From Sphingomonadales bacterium (GTDB taxonomy: Bacteria > Pseudomonadota > Alphaproteobacteria > Sphingomonadales > Sphingomonadaceae): DNA of 64,000 nucleotides. The notes under the pieces are model-generated. The model ran no database searches and was not told where the DNA came from. It saw only the letters and a program-made list of their open reading frames with translations. The position numbers were made by a program, and so were the translations under genes. Where the stretch lies: assembly GCA_016721875.1 (NCBI GenBank), contig JADKHG010000003.1:186001-250000 (forward strand). The letters run 5' to 3'. This document shows positions 16,931-25,984 of the stretch, one piece after another (position 1 is the stretch's first letter; every line of letters starts with the position of its first letter).

Positions 16931-17946
16931 GCCTTCTGCTTCCTATCCTGCGTTTCCAGCTTTGCCCAACGCACATTCCAGATCAGCCCCAATTTTTCGA
17001 GCGCGGCAATGACCCAACCGGTCATGTCGATTTCGTACCAGGCAAGGCTGGTATTGGCAGCGCGCGGATGACCGTGATGGTTGTTGTGCCAGCCTTCCCC
17101 CAGCGAGATCAGCGCAATGACCCAGTTGTTGCGCGACTGGTCATGGCCGCTGACAAAGCGCTGGCTGCCATAGATATGGCCAAAGCTGTTGACGCAGGCG
17201 ATGGCATGAAGCGCAAGTACCCCGCGCAGAAATCCAGCAATCAGAACCGTTCCCAATACCGCGTCGGGCCTTCCCGCCGCCAGCGCCCACAGCGTCGGCA
17301 GCACGATCACCGAAATCAGGAAAATCGGGATGCGATAGCGGTCAACAAACAGCACGGCTTTATCTTCCGCAACGCCTTTGCCATAGACCGCCTCATCGGT
17401 CATGCTGTCGACGAAAACCCAACCGAGATGCGAATATTTCCACCCCTTGAACCCGCCGGTCATGCGGCCGTGATCATCATAATAGGGGCTATGAATGTCG
17501 CCCGCGCGGTCGCTGTGCGAATGGTGGCGGCGGTGTTCGGCGATCCAGCGGCGTAGAGAGCCAAACGACCCGAGTTGCGCAAGGATCGCGATGGCATAGC
17601 GCATCGGCGTCGAAGTTTCGAACGCCTTGTGCGTAAAAAATCGGTGATAGCCAATCGACATCGAAAGGATGTTCATCACATAAAAGGCAGTAAAGGCGCT
17701 CCATTCGACCCATCCGGTTGGCTGGGTCGCGATAAAATAGATAGCGGCGAGCGCAGGGATATTTTTGGCGAACAGGTAAAAGATATGCTCGGCATTTTTG
17801 CGGCGCGCGGCGGGCGTGCCATATTGGATGCCCAGGGGCCGTTCTTCGATCAGGTCACGTTCCGCCGCATGCGCGGCAGGCAGGGAGAATATTGAGGCAT
17901 CCGCAGGCGACCCCGCCTTTGCCACTTCCCCGGCTCGACTAGCCAT
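16927..17946 (-). CDS. acyl-CoA/fatty acid desaturase
   Basis: A 339-residue membrane di-iron desaturase that inserts a double bond into fatty acyl chains. The ATG at 17946 has GGAGG seven bases upstream. Four membrane segments and all three histidine boxes are visible: HRFFTH near residue 105, HRRHH near 140 and HNNHH near 270. The stop overlaps the start of a second, damaged desaturase gene, so the two are co-transcribed paralogues. They probably adjust membrane fluidity. The 106 bases upstream are AT-rich (TTATTAAAAAAGTGC) and likely hold the promoter. Confidence 0.92.
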   Translation of the reverse strand: MASRAGEVAKAGSPADASIFSLPAAHAAERDLIEERPLGIQYGTPAARRKNAEHIFYLFAKNIPALAAIYFIATQPTGWVEWSAFTAFYVMNILSMSIGYHRFFTHKAFETSTPMRYAIAILAQLGSFGSLRRWIAEHRRHHSHSDRAGDIHSPYYDDHGRMTGGFKGWKYSHLGWVFVDSMTDEAVYGKGVAEDKAVLFVDRYRIPIFLISVIVLPTLWALAAGRPDAVLGTVLIAGFLRGVLALHAIACVNSFGHIYGSQRFVSGHDQSRNNWVIALISLGEGWHNNHHGHPRAANTSLAWYEIDMTGWVIAALEKLGLIWNVRWAKLETQDRKQKA

Positions 17947-18052
17947 GTGCAACCTCCCGATTCAATTCATCGGAAGTGAACATATACCGTTATTAAAAAA
18001 GTGCAAAATTGTTAACCACGGGCATGGCCCAATTGTTGGCGGCTGAGAGCGA

Positions 18053-18796
18053 TCAGCCCAGCTTCGCCATCACTTCGTCGCTGATATCGTAATTGCCCCA
18101 GACGGTCTGGACATCGTCGTCATCTTCCAGCGCATCGATCAGCTTGATCAGTGTCGCGGCATTGGCTTCGTCAACCTCAACCTCGGCATGAGGTTTCCAG
18201 GCAAGTTTGGCGCTCTCTGCTTCGCCGAGCGAACCTTCCAGTGCCTTGGCAACTTCGTGCAGCGCATCCATTGCGGTCCAGATGCTGTGTTCGTCTTCGC
18301 CCGATTCGACATCGTCGGCGCCTGCTTCCAGCGCGGCCTCGAAAATCGTATCGGCATCGCCAACCTTTGACGGATAGGTGATCAGGCCCATCCGGTCGAA
18401 CCCGTGGCTCACCGCGCCAGACGCGCCCAGATTGCCGCCATTTTTGCTGAAGGCTGTGCGAACATTGGTCGCGGTGCGGTTGCGGTTGTCGGTCAACGCC
18501 TCGACAATGACAGCAACGCCGCCGGGGCCGTAACCTTCGTAGCGCACCTCTTCATAATCTTCGCCGCCAGCGGCCGCCGCCTTGTCGATCGCGCGCTGGA
18601 TATTGTCCTTGGGCATCGACTGCGCCTTGGCCGCGTTGACCGCGAGCCGCAGACGCGGGTTCATGTCGGGATCAGGCATCCCCATCTTCGCTGCGACGGT
18701 GATTTCGCGGCTGAGTTTGGAAAACATCGCGGAGCGCTTCTTGTCCTGCGCGCCTTTGCGGTGCTGGATATTTTTGAATTTGCTATGGCCTGCCAT
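18053..18796 (-). CDS. YebC/PmpR family protein
   Basis: A 247-residue protein of normal family length, starting MAGHSKFKNIQHRKGAQDKK, which is diagnostic, and containing YEGYGPGGVAVIVEALTDN. Family members are described as DNA-binding regulators and, more recently, as translation factors that ease ribosome stalling. YebC genes commonly neighbour ruvC, as here, separated by the desaturase pair. Confidence 0.95.
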   Translation of the reverse strand: MAGHSKFKNIQHRKGAQDKKRSAMFSKLSREITVAAKMGMPDPDMNPRLRLAVNAAKAQSMPKDNIQRAIDKAAAAGGEDYEEVRYEGYGPGGVAVIVEALTDNRNRTATNVRTAFSKNGGNLGASGAVSHGFDRMGLITYPSKVGDADTIFEAALEAGADDVESGEDEHSIWTAMDALHEVAKALEGSLGEAESAKLAWKPHAEVEVDEANAATLIKLIDALEDDDDVQTVWGNYDISDEVMAKLG

Positions 18797-18856
18797 GGCT
18801 CTCTTCTTTTCGGCTGGAATGGAATTGAAGGCGCGCCCTTACATCAGGTTCGATTA

Positions 18857-19348
18857 TCAAAGCAACCGCTGCCACCATCCGACATCGCGCCAGCCGCCCA
18901 TTTTCCAGCCAACCTCGCGATAAACACCAACGGCCGTAAAACCCATCGCCTCGTGCAGGCCGATACTCGCTTCGTTCGGAAGGGCTATCCCGGCAAAAAG
19001 CGCATGTAAGTTGCGCTGCTTGAGCATTGGGAACAGCGCGACATACAACGCCTTGCCTATTCCTCGTCGCGCATAAGTCGCATCAATATAAACTGCGACA
19101 TCGGATGATGTTGCACAGGCTTCACGGGTGCGGTGCGGGCTGCCATAGGCATAGCCTGCGATTTGCCCCTCTATCTCGGCCACCAGCCAGCCATGGCTTT
19201 CGCCGTAGGCGGTAATCCTATGGGCCATTTCCGCCGTGTCGGGCGGATCGAGCTCAAAGCTGACCCAGCTATCGGTTACATAAGGACGGTATATTTCGGC
19301 ACAACGCGCAGCATCAGCGGTAGTTGTGGACCGGATTGAGGCGATCAC
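18857..19348 (-). CDS. GNAT family N-acetyltransferase (phosphinothricin/MetSox acetyltransferase-like)
   Basis: A 163-residue GNAT protein starting at a GTG at 19348. The acetyl-CoA loop reads ARRGIGKALY. The start (IRSTTTADAARCAEIYRPYV) and end (YREVGWKMGGWRDVGWWQ) match the PAT/MddA group that acetylates phosphinothricin, methionine sulfoximine or sulfone, with the variant signature VGVYREVGWK. The natural substrate is not proven. It overlaps the truncated ybjQ-like gene by four bases. Confidence 0.85.
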   Translation of the reverse strand: MIASIRSTTTADAARCAEIYRPYVTDSWVSFELDPPDTAEMAHRITAYGESHGWLVAEIEGQIAGYAYGSPHRTREACATSSDVAVYIDATYARRGIGKALYVALFPMLKQRNLHALFAGIALPNEASIGLHEAMGFTAVGVYREVGWKMGGWRDVGWWQRLL

Positions 19349-19581
19349 CCCAGCTTCACCGCAGTCCCGCTGGCGCTGACCATCAGCATAGAGCTTTGAG
19401 CGCCCAGCACTTCATAATCCAGGTCGATGCCGATCACGCCATCGGCACCCAAGGCGCGAGCTTCGTCGGCCAGTTCTTTCAGCGCGGTTTCGCGGGCGTC
19501 GCGCAAAGAGTTTTCATACGCTCCCGACCGACCGCCAACAATGTCGCGCACGCTGGCGAACAAGTCTTTGAAGATATTGGC
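19345..19581 (-). pseudogene. YbjQ-like (DUF74) protein, N-terminus missing
   Basis: The frame reads ANIFKDLFASVRDIVGGRSG, then LGADGVIGIDLDYEVLG to the end, which matches the C-terminal two thirds of YbjQ/UPF0145 heavy-metal-binding proteins. The usual first 30 or so residues are absent: upstream of ANIF the frame runs into a stop (TGA) and a family A REP begins within 35 bases. A ribosome-like AAGGAG sits before ANIF without a usable start codon; a TTG at 19563 is the only candidate. Probably truncated by a repeat-linked deletion. Confidence 0.6.
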
Positions 19582-19613
19582 GCTCCTTCAACCTGATTCT
19601 CAAACTACCTTAG

Positions 19614-19691
19614 CCGTTCGTCCTGAGCTTGTCGAAGGACGATCCAGCAGACGTCCGTTGTGCTGTGCTTCGACAAGCTCAGCACGAACGG
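19614..19691. repeat. REP-type inverted repeat, family A
   Basis: Arms at 19614-19641 (CTGAGCTTGTCGAAGGACG) and 19664-19691 (GCTTCGACAAGCTCAGCACG) in opposite orientation around a 22-base centre. Same family as at 5641 and 54669. It lies between the truncated ybjQ-like gene and gapR. Confidence 0.88.
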
Positions 19692-19709
19692 TTGAGGAAG
19701 GGTCTAGGA

Positions 19710-19952
19710 TCAAGCCAGACCCAAAGCCGACTTATACGTTTCCAGCACCGCTTCCATTTCCTGACGGTCGTCGTTGGTCATTTTGCGCAAACGCACGATC
19801 TGACGCATGATCTTCGCGTCATAGCCCTGGCTCTTCGCCTCTGAATAGACATCGCGAATGTCATCGGCGATGCCCTTTTTCTCTTCTTCCAGACGCTCGA
19901 TGCGTTCGATGAACAGGCGTAGCTGGTCGGCGGCGATATTGCCTTCTGCCAT
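19710..19952 (-). CDS. gapR: GapR family DNA-binding protein (DUF2312)
   Basis: An 80-residue coiled-coil protein: IERIERLEEEKKGIADDIRD followed by EAKSQGYDAKIMRQIVRLRK, the DUF2312 core. In Caulobacter, GapR is a nucleoid-associated protein that encircles overtwisted, AT-rich DNA ahead of replication forks. Length and sequence match the family throughout. A 214-base upstream region free of genes likely carries its promoter; I saw no clear operator there. Confidence 0.93.
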   Translation of the reverse strand: MAEGNIAADQLRLFIERIERLEEEKKGIADDIRDVYSEAKSQGYDAKIMRQIVRLRKMTNDDRQEMEAVLETYKSALGLA

Positions 19953-20166
19953 TTTAATCTCCGGTTGGTTAGGGGCCAGTGTTGACCCGAATCATTTGAT
20001 CAATCGCTTAAGCGACGCCCGTGGAAAGATAAACTGTCCGAGTGTCCGTTCGCCGCTAATCCACAGATTTGTTTCGCCTGCGGGCGAAAGAGGCAAGAGA
20101 TGTTGAGTATCAATCTTGCGTTGCGCAAAAATCCAACGCCTCTCTCCCTCTTGCCGCTTTCACAAA

Positions 20167-20469
20167 TCAATGCCCGCCTTCATTCTTTGCCATGCTTTCC
20201 TGCATCCGCGCCAATTGTTCAGGCGTTGCCTCGCTTTGATAGCACGCCTTCCAATCGGCTGGCGGCATGCCGTGGATCAGGGTGCGCGCTTCCTCCTTGG
20301 TCAATCCCGGCTGCGCCTCCATCACCCAGTCGGCGAGGCAGTTACGGCAGAAGCCGGCGAGACCCATCAGGTCGATATTCTGTGCGTCATGCCGGTGTTG
20401 CAGGTGCGCGACCAGCCGGCGAAAGGCAGCGGCAGCGGCCTCATCCGTCATTGCCAAGTCATCTTGCAT
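20167..20469 (-). CDS. DUF1244 domain-containing protein
   Basis: A 100-residue protein (or 94 if the second Met is used). It shows the DUF1244 pattern: FRRLVAHLQHRHDAQNIDLM, GLAGFCRNCLADW and HGMPPADWKACYQ. The family is common in proteobacteria and has no settled function. Conserved FCRNCL cysteines might bind a metal. Divergent from pyruvate kinase. Confidence 0.88.
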   Translation of the reverse strand: MQDDLAMTDEAAAAAFRRLVAHLQHRHDAQNIDLMGLAGFCRNCLADWVMEAQPGLTKEEARTLIHGMPPADWKACYQSEATPEQLARMQESMAKNEGGH

Positions 20470-20551
20470 AGCTATGTCCCTTCCTGTTCGCGGTTAAGCC
20501 CGTTATGGGGTGGGCAACGAACAATATCCAGAGCGCGAAAGAGCGACATCC

Positions 20552-22000
20552 ATGCAATATCACAAGCCGCGTATGCGCAAGGTCCGTATCCTCGCGACAC
20601 TGGGTCCCGCCAGCGACACGCCCGAAATGATCGAAAAGCTGTTTCGCGCCGGTGCCGATGCCTTTCGCATCAATATGAGCCACGGTGAACAGGCGGACAA
20701 AGCCAGGCTGGTCACGCATATACGCGCGCTCGAAAAGGCCTATAACCGCCCGACGACGATATTGGTCGATTTGCAAGGCCCCAAGCTGCGTGTGGGTACC
20801 TTTGCTGGTGGCAAGGTCGAACTGAAAACCGGCGCCGAATTCCGGCTCGATACCGACAAGAAGGCTGGCGATGTGAAGCGCGTCCACCTGCCGCATCCGG
20901 AAATTTTTGCAGCTCTGGAAGTCGATGCGCGGTTGCTGCTCGACGATGGCAAGCTGGTGTTGCGCGTCACTGAAATCGGGCCTGATCACATCAAGACAAT
21001 AGTCGAAGTCGGCGGAATGCTCTCAGATCGCAAGGGGCTGAATGTTCCCGATGTCGTGGTGCCGATCGCAGCGCTGACCGAAAAGGACCGGTCGGACCTC
21101 GCCTTTGCGCTGGAACAGGGCGTTGACTGGGTGGCAATGTCGTTCGTCCAGCGGCCAGAAGATGTCGCCGAAGGCAAAAAGCTGATCGGCAACAAGGCGG
21201 CCTTGCTCGCCAAGATCGAAAAGCCGGCAGCAATCGGACGGTTGGAGGAGATCCTCGAGCTCGCCGATGGCGTGATGGTCGCTCGCGGAGACCTGGGGGT
21301 TGAACTTCCCCCCGAACAGGTCCCGCGCCTGCAAAAACACATTGTTTCGATGGCGCGACAGATGGGCAAACCCGTAGTTGTCGCCACGCAGATGCTCGAA
21401 TCGATGATTGTCTCCCCGACCCCTACCCGCGCCGAAGTGTCGGATGTGGCGACCGCCATTTATGACGGGGCGGACGCAGTCATGCTGTCCGCTGAAACGG
21501 CGGCAGGTGCATGGCCGATTGAGGCCGTCTCGATCATGGACCGCATCGCCCAGCAGGTCGAAAGCGATCCCGATTTCTTCAAGCGCATCCACTTCACCGA
21601 AACCCGACCCGACGCCACCACTGCCGACGCTCTGGCCGAAGCCAGTGGCCGGATTGCTGACACGGTGGAAACCAGCGCTATCATCTGTTTCACCTCATCG
21701 GGTTCAACCGCACGCCGCATCTCGCGCGAACGCCCTTCAGTGCCTTTGCTGGTGCTGACCGCATCGAAATCGACCGCACGCCGCCTTGGACTGCTTTGGG
21801 GTGCCTTTGCCGTTCCCACCAAGGATATTGGTTCGTTCGAGGAAATGGTTGCCAAGGGCAAGCGCATGGCGCTGCGCTATTCGCTGGGTAGTGCGGGTGC
21901 GCGGCTGATCATGATGGCAGGGGTGCCGTTCGGGACGCCGGGGTCAACCAACGTGCTGCACGTGGTGCGACTGACCGGGGATGAATTGAAGGGGCATTGA
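20552..22000 (+). CDS. pyk: pyruvate kinase
   Basis: A 482-residue pyruvate kinase, converting phosphoenolpyruvate and ADP to pyruvate and ATP. I chose the ATG at 20552 (MQYHKPRMRKVRILATLGPA); the frame is open a little further. The substrate loop FRINMSHG, the KLRVG block, the signature AKIEKPAAIGRLEEILELAD with catalytic Lys, and MLSAETAAGAWP are intact. The C-terminal allosteric domain is present to residue 480. It is followed after one base by a TTG-started small gene. Confidence 0.96.
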   Translation: MQYHKPRMRKVRILATLGPASDTPEMIEKLFRAGADAFRINMSHGEQADKARLVTHIRALEKAYNRPTTILVDLQGPKLRVGTFAGGKVELKTGAEFRLDTDKKAGDVKRVHLPHPEIFAALEVDARLLLDDGKLVLRVTEIGPDHIKTIVEVGGMLSDRKGLNVPDVVVPIAALTEKDRSDLAFALEQGVDWVAMSFVQRPEDVAEGKKLIGNKAALLAKIEKPAAIGRLEEILELADGVMVARGDLGVELPPEQVPRLQKHIVSMARQMGKPVVVATQMLESMIVSPTPTRAEVSDVATAIYDGADAVMLSAETAAGAWPIEAVSIMDRIAQQVESDPDFFKRIHFTETRPDATTADALAEASGRIADTVETSAIICFTSSGSTARRISRERPSVPLLVLTASKSTARRLGLLWGAFAVPTKDIGSFEEMVAKGKRMALRYSLGSAGARLIMMAGVPFGTPGSTNVLHVVRLTGDELKGH

Positions 22001-22001
22001 A

Positions 22002-22433
22002 TTGGCTAAGTCCATTGCTCTCTCTGCGTTAATGGCACTGATTTTGGCGGTTCAGTCGCCACTCTATGCCGAACGGAAAATGGGGCAGTCTTATGGCAAC
22101 CCTTGCTGGACGACGCCTCGAGGCGTTCTTCAAGTGGGTCATGTCTCTTTTCTAAGGGACGATGCGACTGATGTGGATGTCGTGTTTGACGAACAGGGAT
22201 TGGCCGCGATCGAGATTGCCTTTTCGGAAAGAGGAACCCGCAAACTAGGCGCAGCCCAGCAGGGTAAGGTCGGAGCGCGTCTTCCGGTGTGCTTGGGCAC
22301 CCAATTGCTAACAAACCCGATATTGAACGAGACAATACAAGGGAATACGCTACATATTTCTGGTCCCGACCTAGCCGAAGCACAACGACTTTCCCATCGC
22401 CTGAAAGCTTATTTCAATCTCAACGAAAAATGA
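22002..22433 (+). CDS. secreted protein with SecD P1-head-like domain
   Basis: A 143-residue protein starting with TTG one base after the pyk stop, so translation is probably coupled. Residues 1-23 form a signal peptide ending LYAE. The mature part has VDVVFDEQGLAAIEIAFSER and LTNPILNETIQGNTLHISGP, a layout like the first periplasmic (P1 head) subdomain of SecD/SecDF, but with no membrane domain following. Role unknown. Its end overlaps the convergent queA by 25 bases. Confidence 0.65.
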   Translation: MAKSIALSALMALILAVQSPLYAERKMGQSYGNPCWTTPRGVLQVGHVSFLRDDATDVDVVFDEQGLAAIEIAFSERGTRKLGAAQQGKVGARLPVCLGTQLLTNPILNETIQGNTLHISGPDLAEAQRLSHRLKAYFNLNEK

Positions 22434-23482
22434 CAGGTTTGCGGTAACAGCAGGCTGCCATCCCCATAGCTATAAAAGCGATAGCCCTCGTCAATGGCAT
22501 GGCGATAGGCCGCCTGCATATTTTCCAATCCCATCAGCGCGCTGACCAGCATGAACAAGGTCGATTTGGGTAGGTGGAAATTGGTCATCAGGCCGTCGAT
22601 GGCTTTGAACCGATAGCCGGGGGTGATGAAAATCGCGGTATCGCCCTCGAACGGCTGAATGATGCCGTCATCGTTTGCCGCGCTTTCAATCAAGCGCAGC
22701 GAGGTCGTGCCGACCGGGATGATCCGACCACCCGCCGCGCGCACTGCGTTCAGCCGTGCGGCCGTCGGCGCGTCGATCTGGCCCCATTCAGCGTGCATGA
22801 TATGGTCGGCGGTATCGTCAGCCTTCACCGGCTGGAACGTCCCTGCCCCAACATGCAGCGTCAGCGTCTCGTGCCCAATTCCCGCCGATGCGAGCGCAGC
22901 CATCAATTCCGGCGTAAAATGCAGCGACGCCGTTGGAGCGGCAACAGCGCCGTCCTTTTGCGCAAACATTATCTGATAATCGCTGCGGTCTTGGATATCG
23001 GTCGGGCGCTTGCCTGCGATATAGGGCGGCAAGGGCATCTTACCTGCCCTCTCCAGCAGCAGCTCGACCGGCTCATCCCCTTCAAACGCCAGAATGAAGC
23101 TGCCGTCGGGAAAACGCTCAGCGGCAATCGCCGAAACGCCCGCACCAAATTCGATCCGGTCGCCAACCCTTAACCGCTTTGCGTTGCGGATGAAGGCTTG
23201 CCAGCGGCGCAGGTCAACGCGTTTGTGCAGCGTCGCGCCAATCCGCGCTTCATCGCCTTTGAAGGTGCGTCTGACGCCTTCGAGCTGGGCCGGGATTACG
23301 CGGGTGTCGTTGAACACCAGACAATCGCCAGCACGCAGACAGGATGGCAGGTCGCGCACCAATCGGTCCGTCAACGCACCATCACCCGACACGCACAGCA
23401 TGCGCGCGGCGTCGCGAGGGGCAACCGGCCTTAACGCGATACGCTCAGGCGGTAGCGCAAAATCGAACAGGTCTACGCGCAT
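22409..23482 (-). CDS. queA: tRNA preQ1(34) S-adenosylmethionine ribosyltransferase-isomerase QueA
   Basis: A 357-residue QueA, which transfers and isomerises the ribosyl part of SAM onto preQ1 at tRNA position 34 to give epoxyqueuosine. The start VDLFDFALPPERIALRP, then FNDTRVIPAQLEG, THVGAGTFQPVK-type block (TLHVGAGTFQPVK) and TNFHLPKSTLFMLVSAL are all diagnostic. The tail YGDGSLLLP is the usual end, followed by a short extension. It follows the cyclophilin gene by 10 bases. Confidence 0.96.
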   Translation of the reverse strand: MRVDLFDFALPPERIALRPVAPRDAARMLCVSGDGALTDRLVRDLPSCLRAGDCLVFNDTRVIPAQLEGVRRTFKGDEARIGATLHKRVDLRRWQAFIRNAKRLRVGDRIEFGAGVSAIAAERFPDGSFILAFEGDEPVELLLERAGKMPLPPYIAGKRPTDIQDRSDYQIMFAQKDGAVAAPTASLHFTPELMAALASAGIGHETLTLHVGAGTFQPVKADDTADHIMHAEWGQIDAPTAARLNAVRAAGGRIIPVGTTSLRLIESAANDDGIIQPFEGDTAIFITPGYRFKAIDGLMTNFHLPKSTLFMLVSALMGLENMQAAYRHAIDEGYRFYSYGDGSLLLPQTCHFSLRLK

Positions 23483-23492
23483 GCGCGCAGGC

Positions 23493-24134
23493 TCAATTTG
23501 TGGGTGGCGGAGGGGGAGGGGGCGGCGCGGTCACATCCGGACGTGCCAGTGCAGCAAAATCTGGCGGCGGAACATTGTCCGCACCGATTGACGCCTGAAC
23601 GATCTTGTCAGGATTGGCGGGCGGTTCGCCACGAGCGATGGCATCGACATAGGGCATTCCGGCAATCACCCGGCCAAATCCGGTATATTTCTTATCCAAG
23701 CCGAAATTGGGCTGGAAAAGTATGAAGAACTGGCTGTTGGCGCTGTCGGGATCGTTGGTCCGCGCCATCGAAACCGTTCCGCGCAAATGCGGCATGGCGT
23801 TGAATTCCGCCTTCAGGTCAGGAAGGTCCGAATCGCCGGTGCCTGTTCCGGTGGGATCACCGGTTTGCGCCATGAAACCTTCGATCACGCGATGGAAAAT
23901 AATCCCGTTGTAAAAACCGCGGCGGGTAAGCGTCTTGATCCGCTCTACATGGCCTGGGGCGACGGTGGGATTCATCAGAATCGAGACGCGACCGCCGGTC
24001 GACAGGTCCAGATGCAGGATATTCTCCGGGTCCACTGTGGCCGCTGCCGGTGCGGGTGCCGCTGGTGCCTGCTGTGCATAGGCCGAAGGCATGACGCCGA
24101 GAAGGAGAAGGAAAGAAAGGAATAACCGGTACAT
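23493..24134 (-). CDS. secreted cyclophilin-type peptidyl-prolyl isomerase
   Basis: A 213-residue protein with a signal peptide (to about residue 21, AYAQQ) and a cyclophilin domain: NGIIFHRVIEGFMAQTGDPTG carries the catalytic Arg in FHRVIEGFM, followed by MARTNDPDSANSQFFILF. It should catalyse proline isomerisation in the periplasm. The tail is a proline run (eight prolines before TN). Lies upstream of queA in the same direction, so the two are probably co-transcribed. Confidence 0.93.
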   Translation of the reverse strand: MYRLFLSFLLLLGVMPSAYAQQAPAAPAPAAATVDPENILHLDLSTGGRVSILMNPTVAPGHVERIKTLTRRGFYNGIIFHRVIEGFMAQTGDPTGTGTGDSDLPDLKAEFNAMPHLRGTVSMARTNDPDSANSQFFILFQPNFGLDKKYTGFGRVIAGMPYVDAIARGEPPANPDKIVQASIGADNVPPPDFAALARPDVTAPPPPPPPPTN

Positions 24135-24265
24135 GCCGCAATAGGCTCCTGTTGATTTCGGCCCCCTTTAGCCGGTTGAACTGTCCTTGTCATGAACGAA
24201 GCACAGTTGCCATTTCGTGCTTTTCGTTTCATGTGGCAGGGCAGCAGTTCAGGGAGAACACAGAC

Positions 24266-24826
24266 ATGGCTAATATGCGCACATCGATCATGTGCAGCCT
24301 TGCGGCAGCACTGTTGGTTTTGCCCGGATGTGACGACAATACCGATAGCGACGGCGATGGCAAAGTGTCGCAGACCGAGCGTGCCGAAGAAATGGCGCGC
24401 GACGGATATTTGCCGATTCAGCCCGGAAAGTGGAACATCCGCTTCGAAGTCAAAGACGTCAAATTGCCAGCGATGGTGAAGGGTCAAGCCGACGAGATCA
24501 AGGCCGCGCTTTCAAAAGAGGCCGCTGGCCATTCGTGCCTGAGCGAAGCCGAGGCGAGCAAGCCGGGTGCCGATTTCTTTGGCGGTGAGGGTACAGAGAA
24601 TTGCACCTACACCTCATTCGATATCGCCGGGAACCGCGCAAAAATGGGCTTGTCTTGTGGAATGGGCGGACTGGGTAAGGCGGCAATGGACCTTGATGGA
24701 ACCGTTGGCGACACCGAATTCCAGTTTGATACCAAATTGGTCCTCGAAGTGCCGATGGCGGGCAAAATTGAAATCCAGGGTGCAACCATCGGCAAGCATG
24801 AAGGCAAATGCACAGACGGCGCGTGA
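24266..24826 (+). CDS. DUF3617 lipoprotein with an EF-hand-like loop
   Basis: A 186-residue protein; the ATG at 24266 follows AGGGAG. The signal peptide ends in lipobox LPGC (Cys22). Directly after comes DSDGDGKVSQTE, a complete EF-hand loop with acidic residues at positions 1, 3, 5 and 12. From residue 50 the DUF3617 pattern appears: QPGKWNIRFEV, CLSEAEASKPG and NCTYTSFDIAGN. DUF3617 proteins are secreted and uncharacterised; the added calcium loop is unusual. The stop overlaps the start of the serine hydrolase. Confidence 0.8.
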   Translation: MANMRTSIMCSLAAALLVLPGCDDNTDSDGDGKVSQTERAEEMARDGYLPIQPGKWNIRFEVKDVKLPAMVKGQADEIKAALSKEAAGHSCLSEAEASKPGADFFGGEGTENCTYTSFDIAGNRAKMGLSCGMGGLGKAAMDLDGTVGDTEFQFDTKLVLEVPMAGKIEIQGATIGKHEGKCTDGA

Positions 24827-25950
24827 TGCGACTGCGCCTTTTCCTGCCGCTCGCCCTGCTGCTGCAGAGCGGTGTCGTTTCGGCCGTTGCACCGAATGGC
24901 AAAACCATTCCGCAAGAAGCCAGCATCCGTATCGATTTTGACCGGAGCTCGATAACTTCAACGAGCCTGAGCGGAGAGGCCGGAGTTGCCGGGAGATTGG
25001 TGACAGCCGACGATCCGGTGCGTGTTGCCTCTATCTCCAAACTGGTCGGCGCACTGGCCGTGATGCGGTTGGTCGATCAAGGCAAGGTCGACCTTGACCG
25101 CGATGTGTCTGACTATCTGGGCTGGCGACTGCGCAACCCATCCTTCCCGGATACCCCGATAACTTTACGCCTTTTGCTGTCACATCGCGCCGGCATTCGC
25201 GACAAGGTCGACTATATCCTGCCGCTCGATGGGGAGCTATCAACGGTTCTAGCCAACCCTGCTGCGTGGGACAGCGCGCATGCGCCGGGCACATATTTCA
25301 GCTATTCGAACCTCAACTCTCCGGTGATTGCGGCGACGCTTGAAGGCGCAACCGGTGAGCGCTTTGACAAGCTGGTGGCGCGGCTGGTGCTTGAGCCGCT
25401 GAAACTGGACGCTTGCTTCAATTGGCATGCGGGCTGCTCACAAAACCGGCGTGCACAGGCGGTCACATTGTTACGACCCAATGGCGATCTGGCAAAGGAC
25501 GCGGCTGGGCCGGAGGCGTGCGCGCTGGTCCCCGCGACCGACGGCAGCTGCGACCCTGACCGCTATATACTCGCACGCAATGGCTCGGCCTTCAGCCCAC
25601 AGGGTGGCTTGCGGATTTCCGCGCATGATCTCGCCAAAATCGGGCAAGTGATGCTCAACAAGGGAAAGCCTCTGCTCTCGCGCACAGCATTTAAACAAAT
25701 GACCGGTGAAGCTTGGGGCTTTGACGGCAAAAATGGCGATGATGTTAAGGGCTATTTCACCAGCTATGGGCTCGGCGTCCATCGGCTGCGCGATGCCAAG
25801 GGGCGGCTGTGGATCGGCCATGTTGGGGAAGCCTATAGCCTGCGCGCCGGTTTCTGGATGGAAATGAAGGCGCGCAAGGGCTTTGTCCGCTATGTCACCA
25901 TGGTCGATGAATTTGCGCCGGTCGGCCATTGCTTCGACCGTTGCCCGTGA
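24826..25950 (+). CDS. secreted serine hydrolase, class C beta-lactamase/esterase family
   Basis: A 374-residue protein whose ATG overlaps the preceding stop (TGATG). Signal peptide to about residue 21. The SxxK nucleophile motif is Ser69-Ile-Ser-Lys72 (VASISKLVG), the YxN motif is YSN in YFSYSNLNSPV, and HVGE near the end stands in for the K/H-T-G box. This family includes AmpC-like beta-lactamases, D-peptidases and esterases; sequence alone does not tell which. Four cysteines in CFNWHAGC and CALV..GSCD suggest disulfides. Confidence 0.85.
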   Translation: MRLRLFLPLALLLQSGVVSAVAPNGKTIPQEASIRIDFDRSSITSTSLSGEAGVAGRLVTADDPVRVASISKLVGALAVMRLVDQGKVDLDRDVSDYLGWRLRNPSFPDTPITLRLLLSHRAGIRDKVDYILPLDGELSTVLANPAAWDSAHAPGTYFSYSNLNSPVIAATLEGATGERFDKLVARLVLEPLKLDACFNWHAGCSQNRRAQAVTLLRPNGDLAKDAAGPEACALVPATDGSCDPDRYILARNGSAFSPQGGLRISAHDLAKIGQVMLNKGKPLLSRTAFKQMTGEAWGFDGKNGDDVKGYFTSYGLGVHRLRDAKGRLWIGHVGEAYSLRAGFWMEMKARKGFVRYVTMVDEFAPVGHCFDRCP

Positions 25951-25984
25951 TAAGGTCTGGCAGGTTTAATATCGGGAGGGGCAC

